DNA from: Variovorax sp. PAMC26660
GTDB taxonomy: Bacteria > Pseudomonadota > Gammaproteobacteria > Burkholderiales > Burkholderiaceae_C
DNA length: 64,000 nucleotides
Assembly (NCBI RefSeq): GCF_014302995.1
Contig: NZ_CP060295.1
Span: forward strand, 124,001-188,000
Direction of reading: 5' to 3'
The stretch's first letter is position 1, and each line of letters starts with the position of its first letter. The notes under the pieces were generated by a model. That model worked only from the letters and a program-made list of their open reading frames with translations. It searched no databases and had not been told where the DNA came from. Position numbers and translations under genes: made by a program. Positions 26,229 through 36,046 of the stretch are shown one piece after another.

Positions 26229-29200
26229 TCAAACCGCCTCCTCCTCAACCACAGCACGCCGAGTACTCCCCCCACCCAGCCGATCAAAAGCCAGATAGAT
26301 CACAGGCGTAGTGAACAGCGTCAGCAACTGGCTGACGATCAACCCGCCAAAGATCGCCAGCCCCAGCGGCCGGCGCAGCTCCGCGCCCTCGCCAAAACTG
26401 AGCATCAGCGGAATGGCAGCGAACAGTGCAGCCAGCGTCGTCATCAAGATCGGCCGAAAGCGCAGCAGCGCGGCCTGATGGATCGCCTCGCGCGCCGACT
26501 TGCCCTCGTTGCGCTCGGCATCGATCGCGAAGTCGATCATCATGATCGCGTTCTTCTTCACGATGCCGATCAGCAAGATGATGCCGATGATGCCGATCAC
26601 CCCGAGGTCATTGCCGGTGACCATCAGCGCCAGCAGCGCACCGACGCCCGCCGAAGGCAGCGTCGACAAAATGGTGAGCGGATGCACGTAGCTCTCGTAG
26701 AGCACGCCCAGCACGATGTAAACGCAGACCACCGCCGCCAGAATCAGCCACAACTGGTTCGACAGCGACTTCTCATAAGCACCCGAGGCGCCGAGGAAGG
26801 TCATGGTCACGCTGGTGGGCAGCCCGATTTCCTTGGCCGCCGCGCGGATCGCATCGACCGACGTGCCGAGCGACACGCCCGGCGCCGTGTCGAAGTTCAG
26901 CGTGCTCGCCGGGTACTGCGCCACGTGCGTGATCTGCAACGGCGCCTGTTGCTCGCTGATGTCGGCAATGGCTGACAGCGGCGTGGCCGTGCCGGAGCCC
27001 GCGATCAGGCTCAGTTGCCCCAGCGTTTGCGGCGTGTTCACCATGCCAGGCATCGCTTCGAGGATCACGCGGTACTGGTTGGTCTCGGTGAAGATGGTCG
27101 AGACGATGCGCTGGCCGAAGGCGCTGTAGAGCGCGTCGTCCACCGTGCTCGCGGTGATCGACAGGCGCGCCGCGGTGTCGCGGTTCACGTTCACAAAAGC
27201 GGCCAGCCCCTGCGCGCCGGCGTCGCTGCTCACGTTGCGCACCTTGTCCGAGTCCTGCAGCTTCGCCACGAGCTTCTTCATCCACGAGGTGATCGCCGCG
27301 CTGTCCACGCCTTCGAGCGACACGCGGTACTCGGTCGGGCCGGTTTCGGCATCGATGGTCAGGTCCTGCGTGGGCTGCAGGTAGAGCGTGACGCCCGCCA
27401 CCTCGCGCGCGCGCTCGCGCAGCCGGTCCATGATCTGCTGCTGGTTGCCGTGGCCCGACTTCAGATTGATGAGCATGCTGCCGGTGTGCAGCATGGTGTT
27501 GTTGGCGGCGTCCACGCCGACGAACGAACTGAGGTTCTCGACATCGGGGTCTTCGAGGATGGCTTTGGCCGCCGCCTGCTGCAACTGCGACATGCGGTCG
27601 AAAGACACGTCCTGCGCCGCCTGGACGCGGGCCTGCAACTGGCCGGTGTCCTGCGTGGGAAACAGCCCCTTGGGGATCGTGAGGTACAGCACCACGGTCA
27701 GCACCATGGTGAGCAGCGCCACCAGAAGCGTGAGCGGCTGATGCTCGATCACCCAGTGCAGCGAGCGGTCGTAGCGCACCATGACGCCGTCGAAGAAGCG
27801 CTGGGCGCGCGCACCGAAGCCGGTGCCACCGGGCTCCTTCTTGGGCTCGTGCTTGAGCCAGCGCGCCGACATCATCGGCACCAGCGTGAGCGACACCACC
27901 GCAGAAATCAGGATGGTGATGGCCAGCGTCACCGCGAACTCGCGGAACAGGCGGCCCACCACGTCGCCCATGAAGAGCAACGGAATCAGCACCGCGATCA
28001 GCGACACCGTCAGCGAGATGATGGTGAAGCCGATCTGCGTCGCGCCCTTGAAGGCGGCCTGCATGGGCTTTTCGCCCTTCTCGATGTAGCGCGCGATGTT
28101 CTCGATCATCACGATCGCGTCGTCCACCACGAAGCCGGTGGCGATGGTCAGCGCCATCAGGCTCAGGTTGTTCAGGCTGTAGCCCAGCAGGTACATCAGG
28201 CCGAAAGTGCCGATGAGCGAGATGGGCACCGCGATGCTGGCAATGACGGTCGCGCGCAGGCTGCCGAGGAAGGCGAAGATCACCAGCACCACCAGCACCA
28301 CGGCCAGCACCAGTTCCATCTCGACGTGCTGCACCGAGGCGCGAATGCCCGCGGTGCGGTCGCTCAGCACCTCGATCTTCAGGCCGCTGGGCAACCCCGC
28401 CTGCAGCTCGGGCAGTTGGGCCTTGATGGCATTGACGGTGGCGATCACGTTGGCGCCGGGCTGGCGCTGCACGTTCAGCACGATGGCCGGCGTGAGCTGG
28501 CTGCTTCCGCTGGCCTTGCTGCCCGACCAGGCGCTGAGCTGCGTGTTCTCGGCGCTGTTGACCACCTGCGCCACGTCGACCATGCGGATCGGCGCGCCGT
28601 TCTTGTACGAGACGATCAGGTTCTTGTAGTCGTCGACCGTGACCAGCTGGTCGTTCGAGTTGATCGTGTAGGCCCGCTTGGGGCCATCGAAGTTGCCCTT
28701 GGCGCCGTTGGAGTTGGCTGCGCTGATGGCGGTGCGCAGCGTGTCAAGGCCGATGCCGTTGGCGGCCAGCGCCTGCGTGTTGGCCTGGATGCGAACGGCC
28801 GGGCGTTGCCCGCCGCTGAGCGACACCAGCCCCACGCCCGAGACCTGGCTGATCTTCTGCGCAAGCCGCGTGTTGACGAGGTTCTGCACCTCGGTGAGCG
28901 GCAGCGTGTCGGAGGTGATGGCCAGCGTGAGCACCGGCGCGTCGGCCGGGTTGACCTTGGCGTACACCGGCGGCGCCGGCAGGTCGGCCGGCAGCAGCGA
29001 GCCGCCGGCGTTGATGGCGGCCTGCACTTCCTGCTCGGCCACGTCCAGCGTCTGGCCCAGCGAGAACTGCAGCGTGATGATCGACACGCCCGCCGCGCTG
29101 GTCGAGCTCATGCGGTCCAGGCCCGACATCTGGCCGAACTGGCGCTCCAGCGGCGCGGTGACGGTGTTGCTCATCACCTCGGGGCTGCCCCCGGGGTAGA

Positions 29201-29348
29201 GGGTCTGCACCTGGATGGTCGGGTAGTCGACCTGCGGCAATGCCGACAGCGGCAGGAAGCGGAACGCCACCAGACCGGCCAGCACGATGGCGACCATCAG
29301 CAGCGAGGTCGCCACCGGTCGAAGAATGAACGGACGTGAGGGGCTCAT
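26229..29348 (-). CDS. mdtB: RND multidrug efflux permease, MdtB-like
   Basis: 1039 residues, close to E. coli MdtB (1040). HAE1-family exporter: N-terminus [20 protein letters not shown], porter domain segment [18 protein letters not shown], and helix 4 region [19 protein letters not shown] with the paired acidic residues for proton transfer. With MdtC it should form the inner-membrane trimer; MdtA and the OprM-like protein complete the channel to the outside. Its start is 24 bp after the mdtA stop. Its 3' end faces the large palindrome. Confidence 0.94.
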   Translation of the reverse strand: MSPSRPFILRPVATSLLMVAIVLAGLVAFRFLPLSALPQVDYPTIQVQTLYPGGSPEVMSNTVTAPLERQFGQMSGLDRMSSTSAAGVSIITLQFSLGQTLDVAEQEVQAAINAGGSLLPADLPAPPVYAKVNPADAPVLTLAITSDTLPLTEVQNLVNTRLAQKISQVSGVGLVSLSGGQRPAVRIQANTQALAANGIGLDTLRTAISAANSNGAKGNFDGPKRAYTINSNDQLVTVDDYKNLIVSYKNGAPIRMVDVAQVVNSAENTQLSAWSGSKASGSSQLTPAIVLNVQRQPGANVIATVNAIKAQLPELQAGLPSGLKIEVLSDRTAGIRASVQHVEMELVLAVVLVVLVIFAFLGSLRATVIASIAVPISLIGTFGLMYLLGYSLNNLSLMALTIATGFVVDDAIVMIENIARYIEKGEKPMQAAFKGATQIGFTIISLTVSLIAVLIPLLFMGDVVGRLFREFAVTLAITILISAVVSLTLVPMMSARWLKHEPKKEPGGTGFGARAQRFFDGVMVRYDRSLHWVIEHQPLTLLVALLTMVLTVVLYLTIPKGLFPTQDTGQLQARVQAAQDVSFDRMSQLQQAAAKAILEDPDVENLSSFVGVDAANNTMLHTGSMLINLKSGHGNQQQIMDRLRERAREVAGVTLYLQPTQDLTIDAETGPTEYRVSLEGVDSAAITSWMKKLVAKLQDSDKVRNVSSDAGAQGLAAFVNVNRDTAARLSITASTVDDALYSAFGQRIVSTIFTETNQYRVILEAMPGMVNTPQTLGQLSLIAGSGTATPLSAIADISEQQAPLQITHVAQYPASTLNFDTAPGVSLGTSVDAIRAAAKEIGLPTSVTMTFLGASGAYEKSLSNQLWLILAAVVCVYIVLGVLYESYVHPLTILSTLPSAGVGALLALMVTGNDLGVIGIIGIILLIGIVKKNAIMMIDFAIDAERNEGKSAREAIHQAALLRFRPILMTTLAALFAAIPLMLSFGEGAELRRPLGLAIFGGLIVSQLLTLFTTPVIYLAFDRLGGGSTRRAVVEEEAV

Positions 29349-29372
29349 CGGTGGCAGCGCTTTCGGTGAACC

Positions 29373-30908
29373 TCAGCGCATCGTGCCGCCGGGCGCGGCG
29401 GGCGGGGTGCCCGGCCGCACGACCGGGCCGGCCGGCGGAACGGAGGCGCCGGACGGGTTGGGTTGCACGGTGGGGGCTTCGCCGCCGCCCGTGCCCGAGC
29501 CACCGGAGCCAGCCGAAGCACCGGCAGCGCCCGCGCCGCCCGCACCGCTTTCGCGGCGACCCGTGCCGCCACTGCCGTTGCCACCGCGATGTGCGCCGCC
29601 ACGTCGCGCGCCCGATGCGGCGCCGGAGGCCGGCACGGCCGGGCGCTCGACCGCGGTCTGCACGCGCGCGCCGTCCTTCAGCCGGTCGCCGCCTTCGGTC
29701 ACGACCTGCTCGCCGGACTCCAGCCCGGACATGATCGCCACGTTGTCCACGCTCGCCTCGCCGCGCTTGACGGGGCGTTGCGACACGGTGCTGTCGCTGT
29801 TGATCACATAGACATAGTCGCCGTTGGGTCCGTGCCGCAGCGCCGTGACCGGCACCACCACCGCGCTGTCGACGGTGCGCAGCAACAGCCGCAGGTTGAC
29901 GAACTGGTTCGGGAACAGCGAACTGTCGACATTGGAGAAACGGGCCTTGGCCTTGACGGTGCCGGTCTGCGTGTCGACCAGGTTGTCGAGCGTGGCGAAC
30001 ATGCCCTTGGCGAGCCGGCGCGTGCGCGTGCGGTCGAAGGCCGTGGCGTCGAGCTGGGCGCCCTGTGCAAGACGCTCCTGCACCTCGGGCACGCGGTCTT
30101 GCGGAATGGCGAACTCGACGTCGATCGGCATGATCTGGGTGATGGTGCCCACGCCGCCGGTGGCGCCCGTCGCGATGTAGTTGCCTGCGTCCACCGGCCG
30201 CAGGCCGATGCGCCCGCTCACCGGCGCGGTGATGCGGCTCCATGTCAGGTTGAGCTTCGCCGTGCCTTCGTTCGCGCGGTCGATGGCGACGGTGCCTTCG
30301 AGTTGCTTGACCAGCGCGGCCTGCGTGTCCACGTCCTGCCGCGCGATGGAGTCCTGCCCGAGCAGGGTCTGGTAGCGCTTGAGCGTGACGCGCGCCGCAT
30401 CCAGCGAGGCCTCGTCGCGCAGCCGCGCGCCCGTGGACTGCGCCAGCGCATTCTGGAAAGGCTGCGGGTCGATGGTGGCCAGCACGTCGCCCTTCTTGAC
30501 CATCTGTCCTTCCTGGAACAGCACGGCCGTGAGCACACCCGACACCTGCGGCTGCACGGTGACATTGGCCAGCGGGGTGACCGTGCCCAGCGCTTCGAGC
30601 TGCACCGGAATGTCGGCCCGCGTGGCCGTGGCCGCACCGACCGTGCTGGAGGCCGCGCCGCCGGCAGCACCGCCACCGCCGCGCCCACCGGGCCCGCCCG
30701 CGCCGGGACCACCCGGTCGGCCAGCACCCGGGCCACCCGCGCCGACCGCCGGCATCTTCGAGCGCTGGATCAGATACCAGGCGCCAGCCCCCAGTGCCGC
30801 GAGCAGCAGCAAGGTCAGCAGGGCCCCGACCCATCGGCGTCTGCGCACCGAAGGATGTGTGTGAGACACGTTGGCGGGCAGAGGGTCGGGAGGGTTGTTG
30901 GAATCCAT
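29373..30908 (-). CDS. mdtA: RND periplasmic adaptor (membrane fusion protein), MdtA-like
   Basis: 511 residues. One membrane anchor (residues ~25-47), a Gly/Pro-rich linker (~55-90), then the HlyD-type core: lipoyl half-motifs (ALGTVTPLANVTVQPQVSG and WSRITAPVSGRIG) flanking an alpha-hairpin, then the beta-barrel and membrane-proximal domains to ~residue 395. The last ~110 residues are a Gly/Ala/Ser/Pro-rich low-complexity tail not found in E. coli MdtA. First gene of the operon; a tandem GTAAA site lies ~80 bp upstream of its start. Confidence 0.93.
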   Translation of the reverse strand: MDSNNPPDPLPANVSHTHPSVRRRRWVGALLTLLLLAALGAGAWYLIQRSKMPAVGAGGPGAGRPGGPGAGGPGGRGGGGAAGGAASSTVGAATATRADIPVQLEALGTVTPLANVTVQPQVSGVLTAVLFQEGQMVKKGDVLATIDPQPFQNALAQSTGARLRDEASLDAARVTLKRYQTLLGQDSIARQDVDTQAALVKQLEGTVAIDRANEGTAKLNLTWSRITAPVSGRIGLRPVDAGNYIATGATGGVGTITQIMPIDVEFAIPQDRVPEVQERLAQGAQLDATAFDRTRTRRLAKGMFATLDNLVDTQTGTVKAKARFSNVDSSLFPNQFVNLRLLLRTVDSAVVVPVTALRHGPNGDYVYVINSDSTVSQRPVKRGEASVDNVAIMSGLESGEQVVTEGGDRLKDGARVQTAVERPAVPASGAASGARRGGAHRGGNGSGGTGRRESGAGGAGAAGASAGSGGSGTGGGEAPTVQPNPSGASVPPAGPVVRPGTPPAAPGGTMR

Positions 30909-30984
30909 GGGCGGTGCGTGCGAGAGGGGCAGAGGTGCGGCCTAGAGTACAGCGCCGAATGGTAGTCCCGCTGTTGGCTGCGCC

Positions 30985-31000
30985 GTAAAGCGGCGGTAAA
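30985..31000 (-). promoter_or_regulatory. tandem TTTAC site upstream of mdtA (OmpR/CpxR-type operator candidate)
   Basis: On the mdtA strand the sequence reads TTTAC-N6-TTTAC (GTAAA-N6-GTAAA on the plus strand), an 11-bp-spaced direct repeat 77-92 bp before the mdtA start codon. This is the form of CpxR/OmpR-family boxes, and mdtABC is under BaeR/CpxR control in E. coli. No cognate regulator gene is next to it here. Confidence 0.4.
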
Positions 31001-31168
31001 GCTCCCGCCGCAGGGCCGCCGTTCACGCCGTCCGGCTGCAACTCGCGCCGCCACCGGGCATTCCGTCGCACGCCGATGGCGGGTGCGGGTGGGCGCCGGC
31101 ACAGTCCACCCCATCGCTTTTCGACCTCCCTTTTTCAGCTTTCCTTCATCTTTCAACGGAGTGCCACC

Positions 31169-31690
31169 ATGCTGATGCAAGTCATCCTCCATACCCCCAA
31201 GTGGGTGTTCGCCGTTCTCGTGCTGCTGGTCTGGCTGGGCGCCAAGCAGTTGCTGGCCAACAGCGTGAGCCTGAGCCGCGTCACGCTGATGCCGCTCGTC
31301 ATGGGCGGGCTGTCGGTGTTCGGCGTGATCTCGGCCTTCGGCGACTCCATCGGCGCCCTGCTCGGCTGGGCCGCCGCCGCGGCCGTGATGCTGGCCGTGC
31401 TGCTGCAACGCCCCCTGCCCGCCACCACCCGCTACGACGCGGCGGCGCGCCGCTTCCACCTGGCCGGCACCCCCGTGCCGCTGATGCTGATGATGGGCAT
31501 CTTCCTGACCAAGTACGTGGTGGGCGCCGCCCTGGCCATGCACCCGGAACTGAACCACCAGGCCGCCTTCGCCATCGCGGTGCCCGCGCTGTACGGCGCC
31601 TTCACCGGTGTCTTCGCGGCCCGCGCCCTGCGCCTGTGGAAGCTGGCCATCGCGACCGACTCGATGGCGGCCGGCGCCCGCGCGGCCTAA
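31169..31690 (+). CDS. small integral membrane protein (DUF6622-like)
   Basis: 173 residues, four to five membrane helices; begins MLMQVILHTPKWVF, a start typical of the DUF6622 family. Start ATG 31169 was chosen because the upstream extension of the frame (to 31076) lacks hydrophobic or conserved sequence. Function unknown. It precedes the hydroxylase gene by 34 bp on the same strand and may share its transcript. Confidence 0.78.
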   Translation: MLMQVILHTPKWVFAVLVLLVWLGAKQLLANSVSLSRVTLMPLVMGGLSVFGVISAFGDSIGALLGWAAAAAVMLAVLLQRPLPATTRYDAAARRFHLAGTPVPLMLMMGIFLTKYVVGAALAMHPELNHQAAFAIAVPALYGAFTGVFAARALRLWKLAIATDSMAAGARAA

Positions 31691-31724
31691 GATCTTCGCT
31701 TGGCCCCAGCTTCCAGGAACCGCC

Positions 31725-32681
31725 ATGAACGTGCTCTTGCTGATCCTCAAGATTTCGGTCACGGTGGTGCTTGTCGCCTCGATCGCGGAGGCGCTGGTGC
31801 TTTCCTGGCGTAACGGCTGGCGCAGCTACGACTGGAAGGCGTCCGGCATCTCGGTGGTCGACTTCCTGGTGCGCGAATACCCGCTGCGCTGGCTGCTGCC
31901 ATTGGCCTTCTGGACCGGCGCCATGGACTGGTTCTGGAACCACCGGCTCTTCACGCTGCCGATGAACCACTGGAGCGGCTGGGCCGCCTGCTTCATCGGC
32001 CAGGAGTTCTGCTACTACTGGTACCACCGCGCGGCGCACCGGGTGCGCTGGTTCTGGTGCACCCACGCCATTCACCATTCGCCGAACCAACTGAACCTGT
32101 CGGCCGCCTACCGCTTCGGCTGGACCGGCCGCCTCACCGGCACGCTGGCCTTCTTCATGCTGGCGCCGCTGCTGGGCATGCCGCCCCGGGTGGTGCTGCT
32201 GATGCTGACGCTGAACCTGCTGTACCAGTTCTGGATTCACGCGACCTGGATTCCGCGCCTCGGGCCGCTGGAATGGTTTCTGAACACGCCCTCGGCGCAC
32301 CGGGTGCACCACGCCTCGAACCTCGAATACCTGGACGGCAACTACGGCGGCGTGCTGACCGTGTTCGACCGCCTGTTCGGCACCTACATCCCGGAGCGCA
32401 CCGACCTGCCCTGCCGCTATGGGCTGGTGAACCCGATCACCTCGAACAACATCTTCGAGATCGAGTTCACGCAATGGCGCGCGTTGTTCCGCGACTTGCG
32501 CTCGGCCCGCTCGGTGCGCGCCTTTGTCGGCTACCTCGTCAAGCCGCCGGGCTGGCGGCCGGATGGCCCCGGCGAAACCACCGAGGAACTGCGGCAGCGT
32601 GCCGCGTCTTCTTCATCACCGGCACCCGCCGACACGCCACACCTGTCCGGCGAACGCATCGCGGGCAACCAGCCTTCCTGA
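31725..32681 (+). CDS. fatty acid hydroxylase / sterol desaturase family membrane protein
   Basis: 318 residues. Di-iron membrane oxygenase family: three His clusters are visible, HRAAH (residue ~105), HAIHH (~118) and HRVHH (~196), set among about five membrane helices. These ligate two irons and hydroxylate or desaturate a lipid chain. The last ~35 residues are Ser/Pro-rich and probably disordered. The next gene, a membrane-anchored hydrolase, starts 13 bp downstream, suggesting joint lipid modification. The substrate is not known. Confidence 0.9.
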   Translation: MNVLLLILKISVTVVLVASIAEALVLSWRNGWRSYDWKASGISVVDFLVREYPLRWLLPLAFWTGAMDWFWNHRLFTLPMNHWSGWAACFIGQEFCYYWYHRAAHRVRWFWCTHAIHHSPNQLNLSAAYRFGWTGRLTGTLAFFMLAPLLGMPPRVVLLMLTLNLLYQFWIHATWIPRLGPLEWFLNTPSAHRVHHASNLEYLDGNYGGVLTVFDRLFGTYIPERTDLPCRYGLVNPITSNNIFEIEFTQWRALFRDLRSARSVRAFVGYLVKPPGWRPDGPGETTEELRQRAASSSSPAPADTPHLSGERIAGNQPS

Positions 32682-32694
32682 AGACCTCGACATC

Positions 32695-33693
32695 ATGAAA
32701 CTGCGCACCGCCGCCCTCACCGTTTCGGCCGTCGTGGTCCTGCTGCTGGCAGCAACCGGCGTGGCCGTGGCCTTCGGTGGGCCAACGCGCCCGAAGCCGA
32801 TGCAAAGCATCAGCGATCCGTTCAGCAGCGTCGATTTTTCCGCCGTGCCGCCGCTGCAGCGCTACCCGGCGCGCGATGGCGCGCAGCTCGCCTACCGCAG
32901 CTATGCCGCAGGTGGTGGCCAGTCCCCGCGCGGCAGCGTGGTGCTGGTGCACGGCTCGTCGGCCAACAGCCAGAGCATGCATCCGCTCGCGCAGAGCCTG
33001 GCGCAAGCCGGCTTCACGGTCTATGCGCTCGACGTGCGCGGCCACGGCGAATCGGGGCCGCGCGGCGACATCGGGCACGTCGGCCAGCTCGACGAAGACC
33101 TGCAGGATTTCGTCCACGCCTTGCAGCCCGCCAAGCCCCGGACACTGGCCGGCTTTTCGGCCGGCGGCGGCTTTGCGCTGCGCATGGCCGGCAGCTCGCG
33201 GCAGGCGCTGTTCGACAACTACCTGCTGATGGCGCCCTACACCAGCCGCCATGCGCCGAACTACCGGCCCGATGCGGGTGGCTGGGTGTCGGTCGGCATT
33301 CCGCGCGTGGTGGCGCTCACGCTGCTGAACCGTGTCGGCATCGCCGCATTCAACCATCTGCCGGTGGTCGACTTCGCGGTCAGCGACGCGCCGCGTGCCG
33401 AGCTCACGCCCTCTTATTCCTATGCGCTGGTGACGAACTTCCAGCCCAACGCCAACTACAAGGCCGACATCCAGGGCATCCGCAAACCCACCGCCGTGCT
33501 GGTGGGCGCCGACGACGAAGTGTTCATTGCCGACAAGTTCGCCCAGGTGTTCGCCGACGCCGGCCGGCCCGACATTCCGGTCACGCTGGTGCCCGGTGCG
33601 GGCCACATCACGCTCACGCTCAATCCGGCCGCGCGTGCCGCGGCAGTGGCCGCCATCGAAAAGCTCGACGCGGGCGCGGCGGCGGGTCCGTGA
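32695..33693 (+). CDS. membrane-anchored alpha/beta hydrolase (lysophospholipase-like)
   Basis: 332 residues. One N-terminal hydrophobic segment (residues ~5-27) acts as signal anchor, so the catalytic domain faces the periplasm. Landmarks: VLVHGSSANS (oxyanion region, ~83), GHGESGPRGD (~117), nucleophile elbow GFSAGGGF (Ser near 151), Asp in VGADDEVF (~272) and His in PGAGHITLTL (~302). Related to monoacylglycerol lipase/lysophospholipase. Follows the hydroxylase gene by 13 bp. The start at 32695 fits the signal anchor; the upstream frame overlaps the hydroxylase. Confidence 0.88.
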   Translation: MKLRTAALTVSAVVVLLLAATGVAVAFGGPTRPKPMQSISDPFSSVDFSAVPPLQRYPARDGAQLAYRSYAAGGGQSPRGSVVLVHGSSANSQSMHPLAQSLAQAGFTVYALDVRGHGESGPRGDIGHVGQLDEDLQDFVHALQPAKPRTLAGFSAGGGFALRMAGSSRQALFDNYLLMAPYTSRHAPNYRPDAGGWVSVGIPRVVALTLLNRVGIAAFNHLPVVDFAVSDAPRAELTPSYSYALVTNFQPNANYKADIQGIRKPTAVLVGADDEVFIADKFAQVFADAGRPDIPVTLVPGAGHITLTLNPAARAAAVAAIEKLDAGAAAGP

Positions 33694-33739
33694 TGCGCCG
33701 CCGCCAGTTTCCGATCCGCTTATGCTGAGGAGCACCGCC

Positions 33740-34039
33740 ATGAACCACTCCACCTCTTCAAACGCCACGCCGTCCGACATCGAGAAGCTCGCGCGCCGCC
33801 GCGCCGGCGCCAAGATGGGCTGGTACATCCACGCCTTTGTCTACGTACTGGTCAACATCGGGCTGGTCACGCTCTCGGCCGCCAGGGGCCACACCTGGGC
33901 GATGTACCCGCTCATGGGCTGGGGGCTGGGCCTGCTGGTGCACGGCGCGGTGGTCTGGCTCATCGCGCCCGGCGGCGGCTTCTACGACCGGCTGCTGGAA
34001 CGCGAGCGCCGCGCGCTGCGTGCCGGGGATCGCGGATGA
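33740..34039 (+). CDS. 2TM-domain membrane protein
   Basis: 99 residues with two membrane helices (residues ~35-55, ~62-85) of the 2TM (PF13239) type, which often accompanies LytS-like kinases either as a domain or as a neighbour. ATG 33740 is preferred because GAGGAG lies 8 bp upstream; ATG 33722 is the alternative. Its stop overlaps the start of the kinase gene by 4 bp (ATGA), so the two are translationally coupled. It may be an accessory subunit of the sensor. Confidence 0.85.
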   Translation: MNHSTSSNATPSDIEKLARRRAGAKMGWYIHAFVYVLVNIGLVTLSAARGHTWAMYPLMGWGLGLLVHGAVVWLIAPGGGFYDRLLERERRALRAGDRG

Positions 34040-35112
34040 GCCTGGGCCCGACGTCGTCTGCAGCCCCTCCCCGGTTCCATGTCCAAAACCTTCGGGACAT
34101 GCTGCGGCATGGCCTGGTCACTGCCGTCTTCTGCTGCATCATCGCCGCTGCGCTGAGCATCACCCAGGACGGCGGCTGGGCCAACCACCTGGTCTATTCG
34201 ATGGCGATCGGCACCGTGAGCTGGCTGTGCATCGACACCGGCCGACTGTTGCTGAGCGGGCGCCACGAGATCCTGTGGCCGAAAGGGCCCTGGGGCTTCG
34301 TGCTGGTCGCGATCGGCGTGACTGTCGGCTTCTTCGTGGGCAACCTCATCGGCGATGCCTGGTCCGGCGCACCCGCCTTCGACTTCCTCGACTTCCGTGG
34401 GCACAAGCTGGCCACCGCAGTCGTCATCACGATCACCGCCACCATTGGCATGTGCTTCTTCTTCTACAGCCTCGGCAGGAGCAAGCACCTGCTGGGCCAG
34501 ATCGAGCTGGCGCAGCGCAATGCCACCGAGGCGCGGCTCAAGCTGCTCGAAACCCAGCTCGAGCCGCACATGCTGTTCAACACGCTGGCCAACCTGCGCG
34601 TGCTGATCACGGTCGATCCGCCGCGCGCCGTGGCCATGCTCGACCGCCTCAACAGCTACCTGCGCATGACGCTCAGCGGCTCGCGTGCGCTGTCGCATCC
34701 GCTGTCGGCCGAGTTCGACCGGCTGGGCGATTACCTCGAACTGATGTCGGTGCGCATGGGCGAGCGCCTGCGCTACACGCTCGAGCTGCCCGACGAACTG
34801 CGCAACACGCCGGTGCCGCCGCTGCTGCTGCAACCGCTGGTGGAAAACAGCATCCGCCACGGGCTGGAGCCCCAGGTGGAAGGCGGCGAGATCACCGTGC
34901 GTGCGCGCAGCGACGCGGGGCAGCTCGTGATCGAGGTGAGCGACACCGGCGTCGGCCTCGATGCGGCCCTGCCCTCCGAAGGCAGCGGCTTCGGACTCGA
35001 ACAGGTGCGCGAGCGCCTGGCCACCGTGTACGGTGCGCAGGGCCGGCTGAGCCTGGCGCCCGAGCCTGCGGGTGGCACCCGGGCCACATTGAGCCTGCCC
35101 TTGCCCGCCTGA
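34036..35112 (+). CDS. LytS/YehU-type sensor histidine kinase
   Basis: 358 residues. Four membrane helices in the first ~150 residues, then the His_kinase (PF06580) domain with the phosphorylated His in QLEPHMLFNTLANLR (~residue 176) and a HATPase_c domain (PLVENSIRHGLEP, then SDTGVGLD and GSGFGLEQVRERL). This architecture pairs with LytTR regulators; the cognate gene follows 21 bp downstream. The stimulus is unknown; homologues respond to envelope or metabolite signals. Confidence 0.93.
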   Translation: MSLGPTSSAAPPRFHVQNLRDMLRHGLVTAVFCCIIAAALSITQDGGWANHLVYSMAIGTVSWLCIDTGRLLLSGRHEILWPKGPWGFVLVAIGVTVGFFVGNLIGDAWSGAPAFDFLDFRGHKLATAVVITITATIGMCFFFYSLGRSKHLLGQIELAQRNATEARLKLLETQLEPHMLFNTLANLRVLITVDPPRAVAMLDRLNSYLRMTLSGSRALSHPLSAEFDRLGDYLELMSVRMGERLRYTLELPDELRNTPVPPLLLQPLVENSIRHGLEPQVEGGEITVRARSDAGQLVIEVSDTGVGLDAALPSEGSGFGLEQVRERLATVYGAQGRLSLAPEPAGGTRATLSLPLPA

Positions 35113-35133
35113 ACATTCCACAACTGGAAGACG

Positions 35134-35964
35134 ATGCACCCCACCGCACTCATCGCCGAAGACGAGCCCCTGCTCGCGCAAGCCCTCAAGGCCGAGCTGG
35201 CCGCCGCATGGCCCGAACTGCAGATCGTCGCCACCACCGGTGACGGCCGCAGCGCCGTGCGCGAGGCGCTGCGCCTGCTGCCGCAGGTGCTGTTCTTCGA
35301 CATTCGCATGCCCGGCCTCGACGGCCTTGGCGCAGCCGCCGAACTGGCCGACTGCTGGCCCACCGACGAGGCGCCCATGCCGCAACTGGTGTTCGTGACC
35401 GCCTACGACGAATACGCCGCGCGCGCCTTCGAGGCTCAGGCCATCGATTACGTGCTCAAGCCCGTGCAGCCCGAACGCCTGCGCAAGACCGTCGGGCGGC
35501 TGCAGCAGGCGCTGGCCGCGCAGCAGTCCTCGGCCGCGCCAGCCGTGGCCGACGAAGCCCTCGAACGAACGCTCGCGCAATGGCGCCAGGTACTGGGCGC
35601 GGCCGGCACCGGCGCGGTCACCCCGGCGCCCGCACCGCTGCGCATGATTGCCGCCAGCGATGCCGGCGGCAGCACCGTGCGTATGGTGCCCATCGACGAA
35701 GTGCTGTATTTCGAGGCCGCCGACAAATACCTGCGCGTGCTGACCGCCACGCACGAATACCTGATTCGCACACCGCTCAAGCAGTTGCTGCCCCAGCTCG
35801 ACCCCGACACCTTCTGGCAGGTGCACCGGGCGGTGGTGGTGCGCAGCGCGGCCATCGAGTCGGTGCACCGCGACGAGGCCGGCAAGATGCACCTGATGCT
35901 GCGCGGCCGGGCCGAGAAGATTCCGGTAAGCCGCCTCTACGCCCACCTGTTTCGCGCCATGTGA
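35134..35964 (+). CDS. LytTR-family response regulator
   Basis: 276 residues. Receiver domain (~1-120) with acidic pocket EDEP, phospho-Asp in VLFFDIRMPGLDG and Lys in YVLKPVQPERLRKT; a flexible Ala/Pro linker; then a LytTR DNA-binding domain (~170-275: VRMVPIDEVLYFEAADKYLRV, FWQVHRAVVVR, KIPVSRLYAHLF). It should be phosphorylated by the adjacent LytS-like kinase. A strong terminator follows 23 bp after the stop. Confidence 0.94.
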   Translation: MHPTALIAEDEPLLAQALKAELAAAWPELQIVATTGDGRSAVREALRLLPQVLFFDIRMPGLDGLGAAAELADCWPTDEAPMPQLVFVTAYDEYAARAFEAQAIDYVLKPVQPERLRKTVGRLQQALAAQQSSAAPAVADEALERTLAQWRQVLGAAGTGAVTPAPAPLRMIAASDAGGSTVRMVPIDEVLYFEAADKYLRVLTATHEYLIRTPLKQLLPQLDPDTFWQVHRAVVVRSAAIESVHRDEAGKMHLMLRGRAEKIPVSRLYAHLFRAM

Positions 35965-35987
35965 AAAGCCGACACACGGCGCCCATG

Positions 35988-36020
35988 AAAAAGCCGGCCC
36001 TTGCGGGGCCGGCTTTTTTT
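35988..36020. terminator. bidirectional Rho-independent terminator
   Basis: AGCCGGCCC (35992-36000) pairs perfectly with GGGCCGGCT (36006-36014) around a 5-nt loop, with an A-run on the left and a T7 run on the right. It sits between the convergent lytT-type gene and the Tyr/Pro-rich protein gene and can end both transcripts. Confidence 0.92.
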
Positions 36021-36046
36021 CATTCAGTCACGAATGCTGTGGCGAA

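Noticed and set aside
27015..29339. 774-codon open frame antisense to mdtB (and similar long frames opposite mdtC, P450 and others)
   Set aside because: High GC makes antisense frames open; the products are His/Arg/Gln-rich without any domain, and the opposite strand carries a clear gene.
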